Source: Camellia lanceoleosa (Eukaryota; Streptophyta; Magnoliopsida; Ericales; Theaceae). Taken from it: a stretch of 64,000 nucleotides of DNA. The notes under the pieces were generated by a model that saw only the letters and a list, made by a program, of their open reading frames with translations, was not told the origin of the DNA and searched no databases. Positions 35,321-47,799 of the stretch are shown here, piece after piece. The stretch is from positions 121,508,346 through 121,572,345 of the forward strand of contig CM045767.1 in NCBI GenBank assembly GCA_025200525.1, in the 5' to 3' direction. The translations under genes and the position numbers were made by a program. Each line of letters begins with the position of its first letter. The first letter of the stretch is position 1.

Positions 35321-35805
35321 AAGAGGTCATGCAGATAGAAGAAGACACATGGAAATTGTACTTCGATGGAGCGTCCAATCAATTTGGCTATGGGATAGGC
35401 GTGTTGCTCATAGTGCCAGATGATTTCCATATTCCTTTAGCTTTTAAACTTCAATTCAGGGTATCTAACAACCAAGCAGAGTATGAGGCGTGCATTGTCG
35501 GATTGGAAGCAGCCCTGGAACTAGGGGCAATAAGGTTGGATGTGATCGGGGACTCAAACTTGGTTGTCTCAAGCCAACGGAGATTGGAAAGTTAAAGAGG
35601 AAAAAATGAAAGTCTACCATCAGACCTTGGACATGTTGATCTCGAGGTTCGAAAAACTAACTTGTACACACCTGGTAAGAGAGAACAACCGATTTGCTGA
35701 TGCATTGGCAACCCTGGCATCAATGATAGATATACCGGCCGGGGTCAAGATGCACCCGATCTTTATAGAACAAAGGTACACCCCCGCGTATGAAATAATA
35801 GCCAC
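35321..35805 (+). pseudogene. Second, archaeal-type RNase H (aRNH) of the inner pol
   Basis: WKLYFDGASNQFGYGIGVLL, then NNQAEYEACIVGLEAALELG, then DSNLVVS and NRFADALATLASM. These are the acidic catalytic positions and helices of the RNase H fold found in plant proteins and acquired by the Tat lineage. Its place between the Ty3 RNase H and integrase is diagnostic of Tat. A frameshift near 35,570 breaks it. Confidence 0.85.
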
Positions 35806-35822
35806 AACGGAAGAAGTTCAAG

Positions 35823-37079
35823 ATGAAAACCCTTGGTACTTTGATATTTGGAATTTTCTGGAAAGAGGTACATACCCACAAGGGGCAAACACCAAAAGAC
35901 AAAAAGGGGATACAGCGTCTGGCCACTCAATTTGTCATTTGTGGAGATAAGTTATACAAGAGAGGATATTTGGGAATGCACAAGCTGTGTGTAGAGGAAG
36001 AAGAGGCAAAGCGTATCATGGAAGCCATCTGTGGAGGAGAGTGCGGAGCCCATATGAATGGTGTAATGCTAGCTAGAAAAATCCTTATACAAGGATACTA
36101 CTGGTTAACCATGGAGAGTGATTGTATCAACTTTGTCAGGCGATGCCATAAATATCAAATCCATGCCAATCGCATAAACATCCCACCATCAAAACTCTAC
36201 AACATGACTTCGCCTTGGCCTTTCTCAGTCTGGGGCATAGATGTCATCGGGGCAATCACACCAAAAGGTTCAAATGGGCATCAGTTCATTTTGGTTGCCA
36301 TTGACTATTTTACCAAGTGGGTTGAAGCACAGTTATATTCAGTGTTTAAAGCATCACATGTGGCCAAATTTATCAGGAACAACATTATCTGCAGATACGG
36401 GGTGCCAAATGAATTAATTTCAGACAATGGCTCACATTTCAAAGGAGAAGTGGCAGTTCTACTTGAGAAGTATAACGTGGCTTTTCACAAGTCATCAACC
36501 TACAAGCCACAAACCAATGGAGCTGTTGAAGCTGCAAATAAGAACATCAAGAACATCCTGTGTAAGACGGTAGAAACTTATAGAGATTGGCCAGATAAGT
36601 TGCCTTTTGCACTTTGGGGATACAGGACATCAATCCGAACGTCTGCAGGGGCAACCCCTTACTCTTTGGTATATGGAATGGAGGCTGTTTTGCCGATTGA
36701 GTTGGAAGTGCCTTCATTAAGGATTATGGCTGAATGTCAGATAACAAAAATTGATTGGCAACAGAACCAATTTGAGGAACTGATGCTATTTGATGAGCGA
36801 CGATTGAAGGCGTTATACCACATTTAGGGGTATCAACGCAGGATTGCCAGAGCATTCAACAAAAAGGTTAGATCCAGGAATTTGAGGGAATGGGACTTAG
36901 TGTTGAAAGACAGTCGAGCTCCTATGTACGACCCCAGGGGCAAGTTTAGACCCAATTGGATGGGCTCCTACATCATTAAGTCAATTTGGTCAGGAGGAGC
37001 AGTCATTATCATGGATTTGGATGGTTTGGAGTTCTCACAACCAATCAACATGGACAAGCTGAAGAAGTACTACCCTTGA
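35823..37079 (+). pseudogene. Inner integrase, including C-terminal domain
   Basis: The zinc-binding part is damaged: RRCHKYQIHANRI has Tyr where the second Cys of CxxC is expected. The catalytic core is complete: WGIDVIGAI (Asp codon at 36,240), LISDNGSHFKGE (Asp at 36,423) and TNGAVEAANKNIK (Glu at 36,528). Then comes GYRTSIRTSAGATPYSLVYG. TAG at 36,825 stands where the outer copy reads HIQGYQRR. The last part (36,882-37,079) has VLKDSRAPMYDPRGKFRPNW and ends KLKKYYP before TGA. It would insert the cDNA. Confidence 0.9.
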
Positions 37080-38588
37080 GAGGCTCGCTGGGCCAAAAAC
37101 CTTAAACGGCGACTTAGGTAAAAGTTAGAGCAAAAAAATAAAAAAAATAATAATAAAAAAAAACATATAAAATAAAAAAATAATAAATAAATAAATAAAA
37201 AATAATAAAAAATAAAAAAGAGAAAAGCTCGCAAGGTTGAAAACCCGAAAAGGCGGCTTTGGCAAAAGTTAGAGCACAAAAGAAGAGTGTCAATACCCGA
37301 GTGAACCTTAACCAGAACTATGTATGGCCTGATTCCTATCTTTGGGATACGTAGGCAGCTTCATCTTGAAGTTCAGTCTTAATCATTTTTTAACTCACTC
37401 GTCTCGTCCATGTTTGATTGGTGTATCTTTATTCGACTCGGCTATCCATATTTGATTGGCTCGTCCCCATTTGATTCAGTTGTCCTATTTCTCTTTCATG
37501 ACGAGTTCAGTCGCAAGACGAATTCAAGTGTACATCTCAAGGGTTGATTTCATGTTGATCGAGTAGTGGTCATTTGCAAAAATAGATTTTGAGGACTTTT
37601 AATGAAGTTGACTGATTTTCCCAAAAATTATTCCATTTTTCCAAAACTCAAAACATTTTTCGGGCCAAAAAGGAAAAATTTTCAGTGCTCATAATTTGGC
37701 TTATATGACTTCAAGATGGAACAAGTGCGCTAATTTACCTCTCATGTCGATCAAAATCGCTTTAGCAAAAAAAAAAAAAAAAAAAAAAAGAAAAGAAAAG
37801 AGGACAAAGTAATAAATTAGGGGCACAGTTGAGTTAGGTTTTCTATCTTTTATCCACACTATCGAGTTATCGTCACCTTAATCAAGTAATCGCCGAAAAA
37901 TGCACAGTAGTTGTCGCCGGTGATGCTTTTTCGTCGGGTGTTCGGCCGGTTTTGCTCTGTCTTGCGTTCATTTTGCTCCGACAAGCACAAAGGGGTGTGT
38001 TTGGGATGGTTTTTGCTTCATTTTCATTTCATTAAGTTGTGTTTTGTGTTTTGGTCAGTGATAGACTCAATATTCAGTTCAGAATTCACTAAAATGCAGC
38101 CATTTTCAAGTTCAAAATTCAAAACAAAAGTATTTTTATGTTTAGTGTTGTGCCATTCATGCTGTTCAAATTTGCAGAATAAACTTGTTTTATTAATGCC
38201 AGGGATCAACCCCGATCAAAGTTGCACTAAAAAAAAAAAAAAAAAGGAGGGGGAGAGAGAGAGAGAGAGAGAGATGTATATGTATATGTATATATATGTA
38301 TATGTATGAAATATGTATTTTGTATATCGTTCGTGTGTATATGTAACCTTCCCCCTCTCTGTATGAGATACGGTTAGGTATGTCTGTTAGATCACCACCT
38401 TTGTTCCTTTCACGTGAAAAGTGTTAGGATTTGATGTTTACCTGGTTAAAACCTTTCTCCTTTCCGTATGAGATACAGTTAGGTACCTCTATTGGTTATA
38501 CCACATTTTATCCTCTTGCGTGAAATGCAATTGGGTTCGTTCACTATTCCTTCTTTCGCGTGAAGCGCGTTAGGTTGTTGATGTGCTC
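37080..38588 (+). other. Inner element 3' untranslated region before the array
   Basis: Long A/T-rich low-complexity stretches (37,120-37,220; poly(A) near 37,767-37,790 and 38,228-38,245), a GA run near 38,255-38,275 and TATGTATA repeats to about 38,335. From 38,347 degenerate array-like units begin (TATGAGATACGGTTAGGTA). Unlike the outer element, there is no antisense gene here. Confidence 0.6.
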
Positions 38589-40532
38589 GGTTAAAAACAT
38601 CAGGTGCGCCTGATGTTTACGCCATCCTTCCTTCTTCCGCGTGAAACGCGTTAGGTTGTCGTTTTACTCGGTTAAAAACATCAGGTGCGCCTGATGTTTA
38701 CACCATTCTTCCTCCTTTCGCGTGAAATGCGTTAGGTTGCTGATGTACTCGGTTAAAAACATCAGGTGTGCCTGGTGTTTACACCATCCTTCCTTATTTC
38801 ACGTGAAACGCATTAGGTTGTTGTTTTACTCGATTAAAAACATCAGGTGCGCCTGATGTTTACACCATCCTTCCTCCTTTTGCGTGAAACGCGTTAGGTT
38901 GTTGATGTACTCGGTTAAAAACATCAGGTGCGCCTGATGTTTACACCATACTTCCTTCTTTCGCGCGAAACGCGTTAGGTTGTTGATGTACTCGGTTAAA
39001 AACATCAGGTGCGCCTGATGTTTACACCATCCTTCCTCCTTTCGCGTGAAACATGCTAGGTTGTTGATGTACTCGATTAAAAACATGAGGTGCGCCTGAT
39101 GTTTACACTATCCTTCCTCCTTTCGTGTGAAACGGGTTAGGTTGTTGATGTACTCGGTTAAAAACATCAGGTGCGCCTGATGTTTACACCATCCTTCCTT
39201 CTTTCGCGTGAAACGCGTTAGGTTGTTGTTTTACTCGGTTAAAAACATCAGGTGCGCCTGATGTTTACACCATCCTTCCTCCTTTCGCGTGAAATGCGTT
39301 AGGTTGCTGATGTACTCGGTTAAAAACATCAGGTGTGCCTGGTGTTTACACCATCCTTCCTTCTTTCACGTGAAACGCATTAGGTTGTTGTTTTACTCGG
39401 TTAAAAACATCAGGTGTGCCTGATGTTGACACCATCCTTCCTCATTTCGCGTGAAACGCGTTAGGTTGTTGATGTACTCGGTTAAAAACATTAGGTGCAC
39501 CTGATGTTTACACCATCCTTCCTCCTTTCGCGCGAAACGCATTAGGTTGTTGATGTACTCGGTTAAAAACATCAGGTGCGCCTGATGTTTACACCATCCT
39601 TCCTCCTTTCGCGTGAAACACGTTAGGTTGTTGATGTACTCGGTTAAAAACATCAGGTGCGCCTGATGTTTACACCATCCTTCCTCCTTTCACGCGAAAC
39701 GCGTTAGGTTATTGATGTACTCGGTTAAAAACATTAGGTGCGCCTGATGTTTACACCATCTTTCCTCCTTTCGCGCGAAACGCGTTAGGTTGTTGATGTA
39801 CTCGGTTAAAAACATCAGGTGCGCCTGATGTTTACACCATCCTTCCTCTTTTCGCGTGAAACGCGCTAGGTTGTTGATGTACTCGGTTAAAAACATCAGG
39901 TGCGCCTGATGTTTACACCATCCTTCCTCCTTTCGTGTGAAACGCGTCGGGTTGTTGATGTACTCGGTTAAAAACATCATGTGCGCCTGATGTTTACACC
40001 ATCCTTCCTCCTTTCGCGTGAAACGCGTCGGGTTGTTAATGTACTCTGTTAAAAACATCAGGTGCGCCTGATGTTTACACCATCCTTCCTCCTTTCGCGT
40101 GAAACGCATTAGGTTGTTGATGTACTCGGTTAAAAACATCAGGTGCGCCTGATGTTTACACCATCCTTCCTCCTTTCACGTGAAACGCGTTAGGTTGTTG
40201 ATGTGCTCGGTTAAAAACATCAGGTGCGCCTGATGTTTACACCATCATTCCTCCTTTCGCGTGAAACGCGTTAGGTTGTTGATGTACTCGGTTAAAAACA
40301 TCAGGTGTGCCTGATGTTTACACCATCCTTCCTCATTTCGCGTGAAAAGCGTTAGGTTGTTGTTTTACTCAGTTAAAAACATCAAGTGCGCCTGATGTTT
40401 ACACCATCCTTCCTCCTTGTGCGTGAAACGCATTAGGTTGTTGATGTACTCGGTTAAAAACATCAAGTGCGCCTGATGTTTACACCATCCTTTCTTCTTT
40501 CAAGTGAGATGCGTTAGACTGTTGTTTCACTC
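38589..40532 (+). repeat. 81-bp tandem array in the inner element 3' UTR, 24 units
   Basis: GGTTAAAAACATCAGG starts at 38,589 and recurs at exactly 81-bp steps to 40,452, which is 23 steps without a net indel. Each unit has the short hairpin CATCAGG/CCTGATG, CACCATCCTTCC, a CGCGTGAAACGCG dyad and TTAGGTTGTTGATGTACTC. Because 81 is a multiple of 3, the minus strand stays open and yields false 27-residue repeat proteins. Homologous to the 80-bp array at 46,601-47,690. 3' UTR arrays of this kind are known in Tat elements and can seed satellites. Confidence 0.95.
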
Positions 40533-40964
40533 GAGTAAATTGTGTTCTGGCACATTTGTATGTGATCTTGTGGCACATTTATATGCAATGCACCCCCTGT
40601 TATGTTTCCTATCATTTGCACGAGGCTTGCCTTCCATGTTGTCATCTTCATATCTTTATCATCACTCCATGACATTGCATTGCATTGCATTGCATACATC
40701 ATGAATTTTCAAACAACCGGCTTCGCGAAGCGTATAAGTCCAACTTTCAAACTGCATTTTGAGCATGTCACTTGCATTCTGCCCTTGAACTACGCTGGTT
40801 TGATTCGTTGCAAAGGGATACGTAGGCAACCTTCGGGTTCAACCACTTACATTACATCTTGTTTGTTTGCCCAAGTCTTACGGCCTTGTCAAAAGGGTCA
40901 TCTTTAGGTTTTGACATTCACTCACGTCATGAAATGACTTTGAGCTCTGTCAAAGAGGGGCAAC
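40533..40964 (+). other. 3' UTR tail and polypurine tract of the inner element
   Basis: The tail holds GATACGTAGGCAACCTTCGG and GACTTTGAGCTCTGTCAAAG. The polypurine tract CAAAGAGGGGCAAC (about 40,951-40,964) directly precedes the 3' LTR and would prime plus-strand DNA. The outer element keeps the same tail inverted at 46,116-46,280. Confidence 0.8.
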
Positions 40965-43811
40965 TGTAGACACCCCATTTTTGACCAGCCCTAAGACTTG
41001 GGTGCTTTCATTTGATTACCCGATGATGACAATTAGAATGTGTTTCTCACAAAATTTTCAGTAAGAAAGATGGAATTTAAGTTTTAATCCCAACCTTCAC
41101 CCATTTTTTGGCCAAACTATTTTAGACCTTAAAACCCTCTTTTCAAAATATGTTTTTTTTATAAATGTTTCTATAATGTCCCGAGGTTCCCATTTCGATT
41201 AAAATATTGCACTTTTCAGTAAACCGAATAAGGACAAAGTGGAAATAAATGGAAGAGAGGTGAACTTTTTTGAAAAATATTTAAAAACATCTTCTTTATA
41301 GGTTTGAAGTTGAAGGAAATAAGAGGGGATGAAAGAAAACTGGTTTAGGAAAAGAATGAGTATCAAATCATTAAGAAGGAAATGAGCAGCCTTAACTAAT
41401 TTAGGCGTTTCTCTTTGTACACTTGAAATTTAAATGTTAGGCCACCACTATTGGAAAGTAGACTTCTGGGGCTTCAATTTGGACCCAAGAACCACCTAAA
41501 ACCAAGTCCATATGGGGGAGATATGCTCATTTGAAGTTGGGCTTAAAAGCAGATTTTGTTGACTCGGCCCAAAACAAAAATAGCCCATTTTTTTTTGTTT
41601 TGGTTCAGTTGGGACAACCCATTTATCCATTTTCTGAGCCATTCAAGTGCATCCACCCATCCTCCATTATACCTAATCATCCCCCATTGTCAAAAAGAGG
41701 TTTTGTTTGCATTCATAAAAGAGTATCCCATGCAACCACCTTGAAAATTTGCCCTCCTATCACATTCTTGTCTCCCACCTTCTTTTTGACCTTTACTCTC
41801 CCTCATTGCCTATATAGAATGATCATATTGTAAGAGAGAGAGGAGAGACCACGAAATTGAAGAGAAAGGAGTGAGAAAAGAATGAAAAAAAAGAGAAAAA
41901 TTGAGTTTTTGAGCCAAAAATATTTTTATCTTCCATATACACCTCATACCTTCCATAGCTACTGAAATTCCTCATTTCCATACACCAAAACCACTCCAAA
42001 AATTCTGATATAGCCAAAGATCAATTGCCTTGATCATAAGGAAGAGTGTTTAGTGATTGAAAGTAAGAAAAACTAGAGAGTTAGCCACTTTCTATACCAC
42101 AAACTCCATAAACTCCATAATTTCGAATTGAGGATTTGAGAACACACTTCCTACACTTGAGGGTGATCAAGAGGAAGTTTGGAAATCAAGAAGTTCAATC
42201 TTTCTTTGGAAGGTGAATTGTTAGTATTTCATTTTCTTATATTTTATGTCTTATATTTATTTTCATGCTTCTTATTTCATTATGTTTTGTTATCATCTAA
42301 GTGGTTTGTTTATCTCATATTAATTTTCTTACTTTATATTTCATAGTGTGTTGTTATAATCCTAGTGGTTTATTTAGCTCATAATTATTTTTTTATTTTT
42401 TATTTTTTTTCGTGTATTAGTCTCATATTAGTTCTGTTGTAATCTTGCATGTTCTATCTTATATTTGTTTTATTGCTTTAGGTTTATGTTGTGAGTTTGC
42501 ACTTTTTATTTTATTTTATATATATATTTTTTTCAATCTAACCGGTAGTGGTTAGTTGAGCTACCTACATATTTTTTGTTTGTTCATTTTCTTGGTTTCG
42601 CAACAAGACAAGTTTTGCTTGGCCTAGTTGGCCGGCTGGTTAGCTTCTTCTGAACAAGATGATGTAATCTCTCAATATTGACCAATCTCCGCCGGCGGTT
42701 ACATGAAGCTTTTATTTTATTTATTTTTTATTTTGAGTGTATTGTGAGGTTTTTATTTTGTTGTAATATTCTTCTCACCTCTCTCTAATTTGATTTGTAA
42801 TTATTCTTTAAAATGTTGTAATAATTCCCCGTCCTGCTTCTTTCTATCCCATTCTTTTACTTTCTTTCTTTATTTGTACATAAAGATCATATTTGTTTTT
42901 CATCATAGTTATGCTTTGCATCCATGTTTCATGCATCTTGATTCGGCTAAGTTTGTATTTGTGGATTTAATCAATTCCTATGTGATTATGTGCGCTACCT
43001 CATGTTCTTGAGATGATTCACATATCATATTTTAGAAGCCGAATCTTTAGTTGCATCTCATGAGTGAATTGCATTAGGATTTTGTATATAAGATCATGCA
43101 TATTTTACTGACTTTGTTTTGTAGCTTGTTCGTGGGACGTCAAACATGTAAGTTTTTATGCTTTAGTATCCCGTTTGTGTGTGTTTTTCTTACTATGTCT
43201 AGCATTATACCATGAGGCTATTTGCTTATGTGATATGAATGCCAGTGGATGGAGGTTGTGTCGCTTAATTTGGAATGATGTTGATTTTTCGTGCTTGTAA
43301 ACTCAATTTATTTGGGTTGTACATCGTCAAAACTCTTTCAAAATGCATGATATCAAATTGTTCCAAAATGAATGATATAGTCTATACTTGTATGCTTCAC
43401 ATAGTAAATTTTAGGATTTATTAACCAATCAGAACATGAACATATAAATAAAATAAAATTCATATCATGGTTAGTAAAGGCCGATCTTTGATCGGGTGGA
43501 CGAGGGTGCTCATTATTGACCTTCCCCTCTCATACCTAAGGTTCCGAGCCAAGCATCCTTGGTTACGACGAACAGTGGCCTTGGCACGAGTCATGGGTTT
43601 CCTAATTTCCCAAAATAAATATTAGGTGGCGACTCTGAAATCTGATAACGTAGTCCATTTTTTACAAAATTGCAATAAAATGGATTTTTAATAAAAGTTG
43701 TCAAATCTGGACTCTCATCTACGTTTCGCATTGCACTCGTGAGACTAGATCAAAGAGATCTCGAGGGTCCGAACTGCTTAACACGCGCGGGTACCTCCTG
43801 GGCATGTTACA
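40965..43811 (+). repeat. 3' LTR of the inner element
   Basis: 2,847 bp. It starts TGTAGACACCCC, ends GGCATGTTACA and is followed by the ACTAC duplication at 43,812-43,816. It lacks one of two tandem TTAGTTCTG words and a few short segments present in the 5' LTR, but is otherwise nearly identical. TATA box at 41,811-41,817. Confidence 0.95.
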
Positions 43812-43816
43812 ACTAC

Positions 43817-46115
43817 CATCATAAGTAGGTAAATAAAAGGGAGAAAAAAATGGAGGTTGGAAGACATACATCATTATTACACATTTTCCCTCGTGCAAGA
43901 GGGTCCGAATAAGTGTCCAAATGTTCAAATTAAACTAACTATTACAAATTCGAATAAATGAATTGAAACTAGCTAACTACTAACTAGATATCTAAGTTAT
44001 CAACTAGCTATCTAAGTTGTTACAACAAGGGTATTTTTAATAAATAACCATAATTGCACAAGGGTATTATAATAATTACCAACAATAAGAATCATTACAA
44101 CAATGATAATTACAACAATGCTAACAAGAAATTTAATCCAAGAAACCATGAGACATAATGATCGCATGCACAATGCCTAGAAGCTGCTTTGTCTACTCAG
44201 ATTGCTCTGTCTCACCCTCAGCCACTACCCTATGTTTCTGCTAAAGGGTCTCTGCTTACCAAACATTGGGAGCCGGCAGGCTCCAAGTGAGATCTGACCG
44301 GGCCAAAACAGTGCCGGTCGGCTGTAAATTTTATACCAAAAAATGTTTTGTGCTCTGAAGTGAGAACAATGCAGACAGAGCATTTCTAGGCCCTGTTTGT
44401 CTTTTCTGCCCCTCTCTGTTATGGGAAACTCAAGAGAAAAGTGAGTGTGAATCCGAAATCACCAATAAGCACATTTTGATGGCTTGAGGATTTCGGACAT
44501 GTTTGGACAAAATTGAATAAATGCAATGAAGAACCACCCATCCCTCTTATCATGAAGGTTCAAAGAGGGAAGTAGACACTCCCTAAGTCTTATCAACATA
44601 TCATGGATTGGTATGTGACAATTCCTAGAACAATGGACCCGACATAACGTCTGGCTGAATCTAACCAACTCTTAAACTTTTCTTTATGTCGGTTTAGTTC
44701 ATTTTAAGCCAATTTTATTAGTCCTTTCCATTCTTTAATCAATTTGTCCAAAGTGATGATTAAGTCCACTAAATGAGAAGAAACTTCAAACAAGAAGTGT
44801 TCCTAAGCATGAAAGAGAGCTTATGCCTTGATGATGAACCTCCGTAGAGATTAAGCCATTGAGCATAAGTTTCTTTCTTATGCTTTGAATAACCGTTGAT
44901 TGGTTGAAGTGACTCTCAAACAAAAGAAGAGAAGAAAAGAGGGAGATTGCAGAAATGATTGCGGGATCAATTATTAGAATGAGACTCTTGACATGACATG
45001 AAATTAACCAAAGAAAAGCTATCAAAGCATAGGTAACACAACACAACAAGTTAGATATGATGACTTACAACACAAGAAGCTAGATATTCAAAGCATACAT
45101 TAATTAAATAAATTAGGACAACCCTAAAACAGCCCCTAATATGCTAAAATAGTGGCCAAAAATCATGTTAAAGAGCACAAAAAAATGATAGGAAAGAACA
45201 AGGCAAAGCAAGACTAGTGAACAAGAATAAGGAGAGGTGGCTAACCTCTCCATTTTTGAGACCTCAAACCATATTTTTTTAGCCTTTTTCAAGCTCTGAA
45301 AATTAATTTAAAAGGCAAAGAAAAGAGTGTAAAACAAGGGTGTGAGCTATGAAGTATAGTGCAAGAAAGCGGGTTAACCCTTTTTACCTTTTGGTAGCTA
45401 TTCAAACCTAAGTTTCAATACTTAAAATAGGATCAAAACAATCCAAAAACACAAGAAAGACCCAGAGGAAGACAAAAATGAAAGCAATACAAAAGGGGTA
45501 AGCTTATACCTCTTGAAGAAGGTAAGCTCTTGTTTGTGAACCAAACTTGATCCAAACGTACTCTCAAGCTTGAATTGTCATTCACTAAGCTTAACCAAGG
45601 TCATAAGTTATGGCTCCAAGGTTGTGTATGGTGTATAGATATAGTCTAAGGATGATCAAATATCTCAAAGTTAGCTTGCACAAGAAGAAGGAGCTCTCAA
45701 GGGTTATTTAGCTTCTTTAAAATTTTTCCAAACTCTAACACTGAGATAAATGCGCGTATTTATAGAATTTGAGAAACATAAGTCGAAAATATCTTCAAAA
45801 ATGGACAGCTGGCTAATTCCCACCCAGAACCGTGTTTCTCGCTAAAGAGAGCTGGCCGGCTCCCAATGGCTATGGCCGGCTCCCAATGTGCTCCCATGTT
45901 CCACTGTTTTAAACTTAGTGTAGGGTGGCACAACGTTCAACAATGAATTTCTGGGGTGAGAATAGTATGAATATGAAAGGTTTGGGATTGGTTTTGGAGT
46001 GCGAGCTTTCGTTCCTTCGTTGAGACTTCGAATCACACTTAATGCAACTTTTATCATTGAGTGCTTAGGACAAAGCGCCCAAGTTTTGCAGGTGGTCAAA
46101 AATGAGGTGTCTACA
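43817..46115 (-). repeat. Outer element 3' LTR, remaining part (right of the nested insertion)
   Basis: It continues the LTR left at 23,731: CATCATAAGTAGGTAAATAAA and AAGGGAGAAA match CATCGTAAGCGGTTAAGTAAA and AGGGAGAAAG near 63,706 in the other LTR. The LTR start, read on the minus strand, is TGTAGACACCTC at 46,115. With the left part it totals about 3.2 kb. GC-rich words of the GGCCGGCTCC type occur at 44,265-44,330 and 45,850-45,888. Confidence 0.8.
45756..45888 (-). promoter_or_regulatory. Outer LTR promoter: TATA box with upstream GGCCGGCTCC pair
   Basis: On the minus strand CTATAAATAC (45,756-45,765) is a strong TATA match. About 85 bases upstream lie two copies of GGCCGGCTCCCAATG (plus-strand sense) at 45,852-45,889. 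Related words stand before both antisense cargo genes. Confidence 0.5.
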
Positions 46116-46600
46116 GTTACTCCTCTTTGACAGAACTCAAAGTCATGAAATGACGTGAGTGCATGTCAAAGCCTAGAGACGACCCATTTGACGAGGCTGT
46201 AAGACTTGGGCAAGAAAACAAATCAAAATACAATTGCCAAAGGTTGAACCCGAAGGTTGCTTACGTATCCCCTTTGTAAGGAATCAAACCTACGTAGTTC
46301 AAGAACGGAATGCAAAATAATATGCGGGAAACATAACTTATGATCATGCAATGAAACAAGAATATAAATAACAAGCGAAGAAACAATGTGATAAGCAAAA
46401 GCAAGTATGCCACACCTAAACAAAAGAAGAACAACTCAAACCACGTCTCACACGGAAAGAGGTGAATAAACAAACATGGAGACAAAAAGAGTGCAAAACC
46501 AAACCATGTCCTGCGAAGGAAAGACACCAGCCTAACTACGTCTCACCCAGGGAAGGTGGAGGGCAATCCAAACACCGGGCGCACCTAAAGTTTTAACCAA
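46116..46600 (-). other. Outer element polypurine tract and 3' UTR tail
   Basis: Read on the minus strand, TCAAAGAGGAGTAAC (46,116-46,130) abuts the LTR start and matches the inner polypurine tract. Behind it come CGTAAGCAACCTTCGGG and related words of the inner tail, then degenerate array units. Confidence 0.75.
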
Positions 46601-47690
46601 GGAACTTGAGATCCTAATGCGCCTCACACGAAAGGAGGGAATGTGCTGTGAACAAACAGGCACACCTGCTGTTTTTAACCGATTTGAATAACCTTAACGC
46701 GTCTCATGCGAGGGGAGGAAAGATGGTGTGAACAAATAGGCTCACCTACTGTTTTTAACCAATTTGAACAATCCTACCATGTCTCATGCGAGAGAAGGAA
46801 AGATGGTATGAACAAACAGGCGCACTTGCTGTTTTTAACCGATTTGAACAATCCTAATGCGTCTCACACGAAAGGAGGAAAGATGGTGTGAACAAACGGG
46901 TGCACCTGTTGCTTTTAGCTGATTTGAACAATCCTAACGCGTCTCACACGAGAGGATGAAAGATAGTGTGAACAAACAGGTGCACCTGCTGCTTTTAGTC
47001 GATTTGAACAATCATAACGCATTTCACGTGAGAAGAGGAAATATAGTGTGAACAAACAGGCGCACCTACTATTTTTAACCGATTTGAACAATCCTAACGT
47101 GTCTCATGTGAGAAGAGGAAAGATGGTGTGAACAAACAGGCGCACCTACTATTTTTAACCTATTTGAACAATCCTAACGTGCCTCATGCGAGAGGAGGAA
47201 AGATGGTGTGAACAAACAGGCGCACCTATTATTTTTAACTGATTTGAACAATCCTAATGCGTCTTACGCGAGAGGAGGAAAGATGGTGTAAACAAATAGG
47301 CGCACCTACTGTTTTTAACCAATTTAAACAATCCTAACGCGTCTCACACGAGAAAAGGAAAGATGGTGTGAACAAACAGGTGCACCTGCTGTTTTTAACC
47401 GATTTAAACAATCCTAACACGTCTCATGCGAGATGAGGAAAGATGGTGTGAACAAACAGGCGCACTTGTTGTTTTTAACCGATTTGAACAATCCTAACGC
47501 GTCTCACGTGAGAGGAGGAAAGATGGTGTAAACAAACAGATGCACCTGCTATTTTTAACCGATTTGAACAATCCTAACGTGTTTCATGCGAGATGAGGAA
47601 AAATGGTGCGAACAAACAGGTGCACCTGCTGTTTTTAACCGATTTAAACAATCCTAATGCTTTTTATAGGAAAGGAGAAAAGATGTGAAC
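46601..47690 (-). repeat. 80-bp tandem array in the outer element 3' UTR, about 13 units
   Basis: GATTTGAACAATCCTAA (or a one-base variant) recurs at 46,681, 46,761, 46,841 and every 80 bases to 47,641. The inverted unit shares GGTTAAAAACA, CAGGTGCGCCTG, ACACCATC and CGCGTTAGG with the 81-bp inner array. Units are more diverged from each other than in the inner element, in line with greater age. Confidence 0.93.
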
Positions 47691-47799
47691 ATTGAGGAAA
47701 ACAACAATCCTAACGCGTCTAACGCGAAAGGAGGAGGTCAAATCAACGAAGAAGTAGATAAAGTCAGAATAGAGTGAGATTATCTCATTCATAGGCTCG

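Larger units (their letters stand above)
23732..43811 (+). mobile_element. Inner Ty3/gypsy Tat-like LTR retrotransposon, 20,080 bp, inactive
   Basis: Both LTRs are present, starting TRTAGACACCCC and ending CATGTTAYA, with ACTAC duplicated at 23,727-23,731 and 43,812-43,816. Internal order is primer site, leader, gag (with a nested solo LTR), protease, RT, RNase H, second RNase H and integrase, then an 81-bp tandem array and a polypurine tract. A second, archaeal-type RNase H between RNase H and integrase, large size and 3' tandem repeats are hallmarks of the plant Tat lineage. Every gene carries stops or frameshifts. The LTRs look very similar to each other (mostly single-base differences and small indels), so insertion is much younger than the outer element. 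Confidence 0.93.

Noticed and set aside
38826..40139. Minus-strand repeat proteins of 27-residue units (MFLTEYINNLTRF...)
   Set aside because: The monomer is 81 bp, so any stop-free frame stays open through the array. No start, promoter or family support.
38589..40532. CRISPR-like appearance of regular repeats
   Set aside because: The units are contiguous with no unique spacers, and the setting is a plant retrotransposon 3' UTR.
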